This document shows, in pieces, positions 1 to 6,734 of a stretch of DNA of 10,464 nt (positions within the stretch are counted from its first letter, which is position 1; every line of letters starts with the position of its first letter). This DNA is from Entrophospora sp. SA101. Its lineage: Eukaryota; Glomeromycota; Glomeromycetes; Entrophosporales; Entrophosporaceae. The translations under genes were made by a program, and so were the position numbers. Where the stretch lies: positions 1-10,464 of the forward strand of contig CAUDNR010000634.1 in NCBI GenBank assembly GCA_958430865.1, read 5' to 3'. The notes beneath the pieces are model-generated. The model saw only the letters and a program-made list of their open reading frames with translations, was not told the DNA's origin and did no database searches.

Positions 1-345
1 TAGTATTAGCAAACTTGATGTCGAACAACTTGTCTATCTCAATGATCATTATTTTCTCAATTAATATTTTGGAAGTTATTTAAAGTTACAATGAAAACAG
101 GAGATATTTTTATCAAAATATAATAAATTTATTTTATAATAATAATGAAATGAAGCACATTAAAAATTCTTAATAATATTTAAATGATTTTATAAAATTA
201 TACAAGCTTCTATTACTTGCGCAAGAGTAAATTGGGATTTATTTTTATTGTTTTCTTCTGAGATACCGCTACTAGTTGATGGATTATAAACTACTACAAT
301 TTGCTTTTTCAAATCTTCAAGCTCATTTTCTAATTTTTCTATGCC
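1..345. repeat. 345-bp exact terminal direct repeat, left copy
   Basis: Bases 1-345 match 10120-10464 without a difference on block-by-block reading, a shift of 10119. The segment covers the 3' flank and the last 51 codons of gene A. Units 1 and 2 differ visibly in the same region, so the exact match is not explained by the older duplication. Confidence 0.95.
128..133 (-). terminator. Possible poly(A) signal AATAAA, gene A
   Basis: AATAAA on the minus strand, about 57 bases after the gene A stop. The hexamer is common by chance in DNA this AT-rich, so the call rests only on its position. The same signal recurs at 10247-10252 in the terminal repeat. Confidence 0.3.
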
Positions 346-1020
346 CGTCATGTACTCTTTTATTCTAACATTTAATTCAACTAAAATTGGTGGATAATGA
401 ATCTTTCCACAAGTATTCAAATGTTTTAGTATTTTTTTTCTTGATTCTTCTCGGATTTCTTCTGCACCTCCCTTAGTACGATGTGTTATTGGTGGATTAT
501 CTACATGAATAAGCTTTTTACATTCATTAATTATTGTAGAAAGTTTGTCATTTTCCATAATCATATCTAAACGATCTTGTTCACACTCAGTATCATCTTC
601 AAAATCTGGAAAATTAGTTCTAACTATAGTTGTAAAATCAACAATATCTTGACCAAAAATAAATTGTAATAAACAATAAGCTTCAATTTCCTCTTCCCTA
701 AATCTTCCATTGGTGACAAATAAAATTTGATTTATTCCACCTTTAATAACATCAACAGTTTCTGCAAAGTTATATAATATTTCTTGACAAGTTAACCTTC
801 TATCACCAAACCCCATTGTATCAATCGCTTTCATATTATTATTATTATTGATTACATTAGCTAAAGTCGTTTTCCCACTTCTTTTTCTGCCAAATAACAA
901 TACCGTTATAGTTTCTTCGTTTTTGGTTTTCTTATTTGTTTCTTCGTTTTCATTTGAAGAGGTTTCATCTTTAAATGTGTTTACCAATGTGCCATCATTT
1001 TCGGCTTTCTTATTTGCCAT
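190..1020 (-). CDS. AIG1-type GTPase-like protein, switch I-less (gene A)
   Basis: A 276-residue P-loop protein of the AIG1/GIMAP type. Seen in the sequence: a charged Asn/Glu/Lys-rich N-terminus (1-36), a P-loop GRKRSGKT at 44-51, the G3 motif DTMG at 67-70, the family block GINQILFVTNGRF (95-107), FTTIVRTNF at the usual G4 place (129-137), and IHVDNPP (171-177). A short heptad-like helix follows (about 215-240), and the C-terminus is CIIL (273-276), a CaaX box. Compared with gene B, about 25 residues between P-loop and G3 are missing and replaced by NNNNNMK, so switch I with its G2 threonine is absent. The start is an ATG in good context (A at -3, G at +4); A' has an ATG nearby but four residues longer. 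The stop is TAA. Family knowledge: AIG1 GTPases dimerise on membranes. Inferred: a prenylated nucleotide-binding protein, probably poor at hydrolysis. The exact role is unknown. Confidence 0.85.
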   Translation of the reverse strand: MANKKAENDGTLVNTFKDETSSNENEETNKKTKNEETITVLLFGRKRSGKTTLANVINNNNNMKAIDTMGFGDRRLTCQEILYNFAETVDVIKGGINQILFVTNGRFREEEIEAYCLLQFIFGQDIVDFTTIVRTNFPDFEDDTECEQDRLDMIMENDKLSTIINECKKLIHVDNPPITHRTKGGAEEIREESRKKILKHLNTCGKIHYPPILVELNVRIKEYMTGIEKLENELEDLKKQIVVVYNPSTSSGISEENNKNKSQFTLAQVIEACIIL

Positions 1021-1050
1021 TTTTTTTTATTTTCACAATTAAAAAACCAG

Positions 1051-1069
1051 TGTGTGTGTATATATATAT
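1051..1069 (-). promoter_or_regulatory. TATA-like (TG)n(TA)n tract upstream of gene A
   Basis: An alternating TG/TA tract 31-49 bases upstream of the gene A ATG reads as a TATATATATA block on the coding strand. The same tract and its flank (GATTACAAATAC) are kept in front of A' at 6181-6199, while much of the rest of that spacer differs. A core promoter element is a reasonable reading, but the tract could also be a plain microsatellite. Confidence 0.4.
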
Positions 1070-1084
1070 CGTTGATTACAAATA

Positions 1085-1180
1085 CAGTCGACCACTCTAT
1101 AATTCACACCCTTTGGGACTGGAAACAAGTGTGATTATAAAAAGTGATTATAAGGAGGTTTTCTTTATAAGTTTATTAGT
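1085..1180. mobile_element. Possible small transposon fragment, unit 1 only
   Basis: Directly after a TA, unit 1 has about 100 bases beginning CAGTCGACCACTCTATAATT that are absent from unit 2, where the flanks GATTACAAATA and GTCCTGTTTTA lie close together. Inside, CTATAATTCACAC is echoed in inverse by GTGTGATTATA and again by a second GTGATTATAAGGAGG, giving an imperfect palindrome. A TA target and palindromic ends suggest a degraded Tc1/mariner-like MITE or solo end. The right border is not sharp. Confidence 0.4.
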
Positions 1181-1534
1181 AAGTAGTTAAGTTTGGTCCT
1201 GTTTTAACCAAATAGGGAAAATTGTTTTTTAAGCTTTTCAAATGGCGTTAACTTGTCACTATTTGGTTTTTTTTAATATCAATTTGGAACGGTCCCTTAA
1301 ATGGGTTTTTCGAAATAAATTTTTTTTGTAAATTACAACGGTATGACAGAGTTAATACTAACAGGGGATTAAAAAAAATTTTGTATTAAAGATCAGTTAC
1401 ATTCTCGTGAAGGACAACAAATACGCATTTTTTCTGTGAATTTATCTCATTATTATTTTTTTTAAAAAAAAGCGAGGGGATAAAGCACGCAGGAAATTCT
1501 CCATTGAAAGTTGAAAAACTTGTTCACCCACCTA

Positions 1535-1656
1535 AGGTTGCTTGCCGAAATCTCTTAATGACTACCGAAACTCTGCTGAAACTCTAATAAACAATTAGTG
1601 TGCAACATGTCTAAACTCTGCCAATTGGTTTCTGGAGGAGTTTTGGCAAGCAACCA
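1535..1656. mobile_element. 122-bp MITE-like element, unit 1 only
   Basis: The ends are inverted repeats: left GGTTGCTTGCCGAAATCTC, right the complement of GGTTGCTTGCCAAAACTCC, with the first 11 bases perfect. TA lies on both sides (1533-1534 and 1657-1658). In unit 2 the flanks CCACC and TTCCC are joined (near 6440), giving an empty site within a few bases. The interior has no coding capacity but repeats a GAAACTCTG-like motif several times. It is non-autonomous; the TA flanks suggest a Tc1/mariner-type mobiliser, which is not proven. Confidence 0.75.
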
Positions 1657-2025
1657 TACACTTCCCGAGTAAGAGCTCGTTTGCAATTAGGATTAAAGAA
1701 TTTGGCCATGACTTTATGTATTTCTCATGATTTTCTTTGGCGTAATTTTAATAATTGTGAAACTGGTTTCGCTTGATGCTTGACTTCGATAAATATAGTC
1801 ATAGTCTATAATAAATCACGATTATCCTAAATTCCCAAATGATCCTGGAACATGAAGTGTGTTTTGATATAAAGTTTATATGGAGGTGTGCCTTCTAATT
1901 GAAAAATGAATTTTGAAGTCGTTTCTTTCTATTAAAAAAATTCATATGGATTTTGCAGAATGAAAACTCAATTTTAGTCCGAAAACCTTAAAACCAATTT
2001 TTACTATCATATCATATACATTATT

Positions 2026-2031
2026 TTTATT
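2026..2031 (-). terminator. Possible poly(A) signal AATAAA, gene B
   Basis: AATAAA on the minus strand, about 66 bases after the gene B stop, followed by AT-rich sequence. Position is the only support. Confidence 0.3.
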
Positions 2032-2096
2032 TAAAATATAAAAACATAAAATAAAAAAATATGAAATACACAAAAATTGTAATATAAATTAATTAT

Positions 2097-2954
2097 TTAT
2101 AAAATTATGCATTTCCTTTCTTCTAATTTCTTAATTCTTTCCTCAAGTTCTCGTTGTTCATCCGCTGCTCGTCGTTGATCTTGTCCTTGTCTTTGTCGTT
2201 GCTCATTTGCTTCCTTCAATTTTTGTCTCAGGTCATTTATTTCATTCTGTAATTTTTCTTTATGCGTCGTAAAACCTTTTAATTTTTCATTCACAATTTC
2301 CTGTAACTTTTCTGGAACATAAATTTTTGTGCAAGCGTTTAAATAGTTTCGTAATCTTTTTCTTGATTCTTCTTGGGTCTCTTCTATACCTTGTCTAATA
2401 CGACGTGATATTGGTGGATTATTTACATGAATGACCTTTTTACATGATTTAACAAATTCAGAAATGCCATCATTTCCAGAAGCCATATCTTGGTAATCCT
2501 TTTCACATTTGGCATCGTCTTCAAAATCAGAAAAATTTGTCCTGACAATAGTTGTATACTCAAAAATATTTTTATCAAAAGCGGCTGATTGCAATATTTC
2601 AAAACATTCAATTTCTAGATCAGTAAATCTTCCATTAGTAACAAACAAAATCTGGTTTATTCCATATTTAATAGCTTCAGCAGCCATAACCAATTTGTTA
2701 ATTATTTCTTTTGATGACGTTTTAGTGTCTCCAATTCCTACAGTATCAACTATCTTGTATACATTTCCATCAATTGCATAATTGTTAACATTAATATCTT
2801 TGGTCGAACTAACTGAACGATGGCCTACATCAAAATCATCCGAACCGCTGATTACATTTGCCAAAGTCGATTTTCCACCTCCTGTACCTCCGATCAATAA
2901 TATCGTTATAATATCGACAGTTTTATTGTTTTTATTGCCTTTACTATCATTCAT
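2097..2954 (-). CDS. AIG1-type GTPase with coiled coil and CaaX box (gene B)
   Basis: A 285-residue AIG1/GIMAP-like GTPase with a complete G domain. Numbering from the ATG: P-loop GGTGGGKS (22-29), switch I SVSSTKD with the G2 threonine at 51, G3 DTVG (70-73), GINQILFVTNGRF (98-110), YTTIVRTNF (133-141) in the G4 position, and VIHVNNPP (174-181). From about 220 to 280 there is a Gln/Glu/Arg-rich stretch expected to form a coiled coil. The last four residues are CIIL (282-285), a CaaX box. The frame is open upstream to 2984, but only through TTG; the first ATG is at 2954 (A at -3) and is chosen here, since TTG starts are not expected in a nuclear eukaryotic gene. No introns are needed. The gene lies 1.08 kb upstream of gene A on the same strand. 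Likely a prenylated, membrane-bound GTPase that can oligomerise. The pathway is not known. Confidence 0.87.
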   Translation of the reverse strand: MNDSKGNKNNKTVDIITILLIGGTGGGKSTLANVISGSDDFDVGHRSVSSTKDINVNNYAIDGNVYKIVDTVGIGDTKTSSKEIINKLVMAAEAIKYGINQILFVTNGRFTDLEIECFEILQSAAFDKNIFEYTTIVRTNFSDFEDDAKCEKDYQDMASGNDGISEFVKSCKKVIHVNNPPISRRIRQGIEETQEESRKRLRNYLNACTKIYVPEKLQEIVNEKLKGFTTHKEKLQNEINDLRQKLKEANEQRQRQGQDQRRAADEQRELEERIKKLEERKCIIL

Positions 2955-3204
2955 ATTTGAAGAGTAAATTTTATTATTTATCAAATGTCAAAAAATCGCT
3001 TTGTTTATTTATACCGCTAAAAATTTTAAAATACCCCACCCCAAAATTTTTTAATTTTAATTTACAACAATATCATGTCTATTTGATTATTAAAATTTTA
3101 TCTATGGCATGTCATCAAAAAATATAAGATCAGTCCTGTTTTATTTTACGAGGCTTGAAATCTAATTCAAATTTATCAAGAAAGTTTTTCCCTTTATATA
3201 GTTA

Positions 3205-3260
3205 AAGGAATAAACAATATTAATGATTATTCAATTCTTTTATAGCATCAGTCTGTATTT
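3205..3260. other. Segment inverted relative to unit 2
   Basis: Read on the minus strand, this segment (AAATACAGACTGATGCTATA onward) matches the plus strand of 7860-7916 at nearly 90% by eye. The left flank AAATTTATCAAGAAA, however, is in the same orientation in both units. The two units therefore differ by a small inversion. Confidence 0.75.
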
Positions 3261-3310
3261 ATAACCTGCCAAAAAGTATTAAATCTTGTGACTTGTTATT
3301 TTAAGTAAAG

Positions 3311-3331
3311 ATCTTTGAAAGGTTCAAAGAT
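3311..3331. repeat. Perfect 9-bp hairpin
   Basis: ATCTTTGAA, loop AGG, TTCAAAGAT. It lies right beside the left end of the fold-back element and is not kept in unit 2. It has no known role and could be chance. Confidence 0.5.
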
Positions 3332-3332
3332 A

Positions 3333-4218
3333 TTATTACTAATACTTAACGCCTAATAAAGTTTTAATATGCAAATAATCATAATAACTTGAAAATACTG
3401 ATTCGTGTGAGTTTTTGTCCATTAAAAAATTGCAATGAAGGATTGAGGAAGTCGCTTATTTTTATATAATATATAATATTTGTTATAGAAAGGTTTTCGA
3501 AATTCAATGATGATTAGTTTCAGTGTATTTTAAACAATAATTCTACAACTCGATGTTTTGATTTACCAGATCAAAAAGGTCTGGAAGGCCACTAAAATTC
3601 GCATCGAAACTTGTATAAAACATTTGTTATCTTTTTAAAATTACCCAAATACTTCTTCCATATCTCGTAAAGAATAGATAAAGAAAAGTGCATTATTCTT
3701 TAAAAGGTAATTTTTAGAAAATCTGTTTGTTTGGGATTAGTCGAAAATTTTAGACTCGATTCGAAATGTTAATATCAATATTAAATTGATTATCAAAATC
3801 GAAATGTAATCAATTATGTATTTTCATTATTTACTCTCATTTTATTATATTTGTTATGTAATCTATGATCAATCTGTTTACTTGGGTTTCGCTCATAAAA
3901 CTATCATCAATTATTCAATATTTCTGGATTTGCGTGCTTTCAAAGCAGTTCTCTTTGGAATAAGTTTTGGTTTAAGAACAAATTTCGATTCAATAACCCA
4001 CATCAGATCAACTCTTAAGTCATTCGTTAGTAAAAGCTTATTTAGTCTCAAAGAATAAAAAAATTATGATAAACCTATTTGATGATCCTATCAATTATTT
4101 CAAGACGATCTTTGTTATGTGGGATTTTTTAATGGACAAAAAATCAGTATTTTTAAACGGCTTTGATTTCTCAAAAACTAGGTTTTATTAGGCGTTAACT
4201 GTTAATATTAAGTAATAA
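3333..4218. mobile_element. ~886-bp fold-back (long-TIR) element
   Basis: The two ends are imperfect inverted repeats of about 95 bases, 3333-3430 and 4124-4218. Perfect blocks lie in the same order and at similar spacing: TTATTACT at the tips, a 15-base block (3346-3360 with 4184-4198, TTAACGCCTAATAAA), an 11-base block (3392-3402 with 4143-4153), and a 19-base block (3412-3430 with 4124-4142). No transposase-like protein is seen inside, so it is non-autonomous or decayed. No clear target duplication was found. The element is also present, in worse shape, in unit 2. Confidence 0.7.
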
Positions 4219-4647
4219 CAATACAAGGACATTTTTATCCAATGACTAATTATATTTTCTTTTATCTCGGGAAGTCTAACGAAGAATACAAATCCAATTT
4301 TACCCATTTTTTTTATTAAATGTTAATTTCAAAAGTTGCCTTCCTTGTATATAAAATGTTACATGATAAAATAACGATAGAAAAGCTTATTTATTGATTT
4401 TCACATGACTATAAATTCAAATTTATGCAACATCAGATTGTGGTTTGGAGGTGCACTGACTACGATAACCTATTGATAATATTGATAATATCAATTCTAT
4501 CTATGAAAGTAGTCAGATATTATTCCATAAAGTGATTGCTTTGCCACATTTCTGTTAATTATCTTTTGTACGTATGTGTCATCAGAGTTGTAAGTTTATT
4601 ATATCAAACTCACTGGCATTAAGTCAAAAATAATGAAAGCAAAAACC

Positions 4648-4661
4648 TTGACACAGGTCAA
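4648..4661. promoter_or_regulatory. Conserved TTGAC-n4-GTCAA palindrome
   Basis: TTGACACAGGTCAA followed by CTTGACTTGAGT. The palindrome is kept in unit 2 at 9559-9572 as TTGACATAAGTCAA with the same neighbour, although the four centre bases differ. This looks like a dimeric protein binding site, about 1.7 kb upstream of gene B; function is only inferred. Confidence 0.35.
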
Positions 4662-5239
4662 ACTCTTGACTTGAGTAAAAATCATTACTTAAGTAAAAAC
4701 TTCGATGAATCAAATTGAAATCGAATTACTCCATGTTTGACAACATCCAAGAGAGAACCCATCATGGACCTAAAAACCGGCACACAGCATTGCCATAAAC
4801 TGGCTGATCTTAATATGAAATTTACTGCAGATTCAGGAGCATTTGTAGTCTTCTGTATGAGAAAATATCGATGCATATTTTATATCTATCCTACCTGCAC
4901 TTCCACACAAGGCAAGATTTAAGAAAGAAGATAAAAATGAAATTCAAGATAATTTTAAGCACAACTCGTTTATCATTGCGAACTTAAATTTAGCTCTACC
5001 AGTCTGACACGAGTTTGTTGTCACATTTTTACTGGATAATGTATGACAAAACTTTTGGCTTTAGCCATTGACGTGACTAAAGTATTGACTAAAGGTAGTG
5101 GGCATTCATTTTCATGTGGATATACCACGTGACACGAAGATTAAAATAAAACTTGTCTAGCTTAATATTAATAGCTAACCATAATCATTATTCTCTGTAT
5201 AAATATTTTCAACCACAATCCTATTTAACAAAAAAATTT

Positions 5240-6155
5240 TTATTTATCAGATTTATGATGAAAAAAACAAGTACAAAAATTCTGAATTATATAAATTGTA
5301 CGCATTATATAAGCTATATAAGAAAAAGGTTTTTTTAGTTGTATACGAATGGACCCCTCTTCTTTTTCTTCTGAGATATCGCTACTAGTTGATGGATTAT
5401 AAACTAATACCATTTGCCTTTTCAAATCTTCAAGCCCATTTTCTAATTTTTCTATACACATCGTGTACTCTTTTATTCCAACATTTATTTCAACTAAATT
5501 TGGTGGATAATAAATGTTTCCACAAGTATTTAAGTGGTTTAATATTTTTTTTTCTTGATTCTTCTCGGGTTTCTTCTGCACCTTCCTTAGTACGACGTGT
5601 TATTGGTGGATTATCTACATGAATAACCTTTTTACATTCTTTAATTATTGTAGAAAGTTTGTCATTTTCCTTAATCATATCTAAACGATCTTGTTCACAC
5701 TCAGTATCATCTTCAAAATCTAGAAATTTAGTTCTAACTATAGTTGTAAAATTAACAATATCTCGACCAAAAATAACTGATTGTAACAAATAATAAGCAT
5801 CAATTTCCTCTTCTCTAAATCTTCCATCGGTGACAAATAAAATTTGGTTAAATCCGTCTTTAATATCATCGACAGTTTCTGCAAAGTTAAATAATATTTC
5901 TTGAGGGGTTAACCTTCTATCACCAATCCCGATTGTATCAATTGCTTTCATATTATTAATATTATTGATTACATTAGCTAAAGTAGTTTTTCCACTTCTT
6001 TTTCTACCAAATAATAATACTGTTATAATCCTAATTTCTTCATTTTCAGGTTTCTTAATTGTTTCTTCATCTTCATTTGAAGATGATTCATGCTTAAATG
6101 AGTTTGATAATGCGTAATCATTTTCGGTTTTTTTATTTGCGTTCAAAGATGCCAT
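5240..6155 (-). pseudogene. Frameshifted copy of gene A (A')
   Basis: Second copy of gene A, by eye about 85% identical over the conserved core. It opens with an ATG at 6155 and keeps P-loop GRKRSGKT, DTIG, GFNQILFVTDGRF, FTTIVRTKF and VIHVDNPP. It also has the same switch I deletion as gene A. After about residue 197 the frame is lost: the T-run at 5545-5553 has nine T where gene A has eight, so the direct product ends at 5490 after 221 residues. The homologous frame continues to a stop at 5240 and still encodes the YYPP, IEKLEN and VYNPSTSS segments. At the place of gene A's ACIIL-stop, the copy reads AYIMR: the CaaX cysteine codon TGT is now TAT and the stop is lost, so about 16 unrelated residues follow. 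It may be a true pseudogene, a truncated 221-residue product, or a homopolymer sequencing error plus CaaX loss. Confidence 0.75.
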
Positions 6156-6734
6156 TTTTTTTTATTTTCACAAAAACCAATGTGTGTATATATATATATC
6201 ATTGATTACAAATACTAATTTAAGGATAAATTTTAGTCCTGTTTTAGTCTAATAGAGAAACTTATCTTTTCATTCTGACGTAAATGATATCATAACAATA
6301 TGTATGGCAGAGTAGGGCTAACAGGAATTAAAAAAGTTTTGCACAGTTACAGCATTGGGTTTTTCTGTGAACCTCATTATTTTTTTTTAAGGGGGTGAAA
6401 TTCTCGATTGAAGGTTGAAAAATTTGTTCATTCATCCACCTTCCCAAATAAGGGCTCGTTTACGGTTTAGGATTGAGGAATTTGGTCATGACTTTATGTA
6501 CTAACCATGCTTTCCTTCAGCATAGTTTTAATAATTGAGAAACTAGCTTCACCTGATGCTTTCCTGGAACTTGAAATGTAGTTCGATATAAAAGTTTATG
6601 AGAGGTATGCTTTTTGATTGAAAAATGACTTTTGGGTTGTTTTAAAAATTCAGTTGGATTTTGCGGAAATGAAAACTCAATTTTGATCGAAGGACCTTAA
6701 AACTAGTTTTACTATCATCCAATGTATTTTATTT
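6156..6734. other. Spacer between B' and A', unit 2
   Basis: 579 bases without a gene. It aligns with the shared parts of 1021-2096 and shows the state without the unit 1 insertions. The A' promoter region with its TA tract is at the left, and the former B 3' flank (AATGAAAACTCAATTTT) is at the right. Confidence 0.7.
6181..6199 (-). promoter_or_regulatory. TATA-like (TG)n(TA)n tract upstream of A'
   Basis: Counterpart of the tract in front of gene A, here 26-44 bases upstream of the A' ATG, with fewer TG and more TA steps. Confidence 0.35.

Larger units (their letters stand above)
1021..2096. other. Spacer between gene B and gene A, unit 1
   Basis: No gene seen. From left to right it holds the A promoter region, an insertion from 1085 that unit 2 lacks, a perfect 10-bp inverted repeat (AACCAAATAG at 1206-1215, its complement at 1259-1268) in a stretch that is longer than in unit 2, the 122-bp MITE at 1535-1656, and about 50 bases (near 1775-1835) that unit 2 lacks between GATGCTT and CCTGGAAC. 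The B 3' flank completes it. The shared parts align well with 6156-6734. Confidence 0.7.
1..5123. repeat. Tandem unit 1 (A-B with spacers)
   Basis: First of two paralogous ~5 kb units. Position 28 here corresponds to 5151 in unit 2 (both begin ACTTGTCTA), gene A to A', gene B to B', and the end of the spacer (4981-5060) to 9948-10025. Homology runs through genes and spacers, broken by insertions and one small inversion, so the block was duplicated as a whole. The unit phase chosen here is arbitrary. This unit holds the intact gene copies. Confidence 0.85.
2985..5239. other. Spacer upstream of gene B, unit 1 to unit 2
   Basis: About 2.25 kb without a supported gene. Frames of 60-80 codons occur (for example 3816-4058 and 4737-4922 on the plus strand), but their counterparts in unit 2 are not open. 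It holds the B upstream region, with a C-rich run TACCCCACCCC at 3032-3042 that unit 2 lacks, a 56-bp segment inverted relative to unit 2, a fold-back element (3333-4218), and a better-conserved stretch at about 4340-4720. The unit junction lies near 5124. Confidence 0.7.

Noticed and set aside
835..849. (ATT)5 microsatellite encoding five asparagines.
   Set aside because: As a separate feature it is unremarkable; A' has an interrupted version. It is of note only because it marks the site of the switch I deletion.
848..1190. Plus-strand frames across gene A and its promoter.
   Set aside because: Shadows of gene A on the opposite strand; not kept in A'.
2955..2984. A ten-residue N-terminal extension of gene B.
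   Set aside because: It can only begin at TTG. The in-frame ATG at 2954 is in good context, so it is taken as the start.
3816..4058. An 80-codon plus-strand frame inside the fold-back element, a possible transposase remnant.
   Set aside because: No recognisable domain, and the unit 2 counterpart is interrupted by a MITE and indels without any sign of frame conservation.
4472..4489. Two copies of ATTGATAAT in a row.
   Set aside because: Too short and AT-rich to separate from chance; absent from unit 2.
4685..4922. Overlapping frames of about 60 codons on both strands in a conserved patch.
   Set aside because: The matching sequence at 9660-9850 has indels and stops that break both frames; nothing in the peptides is recognisable.
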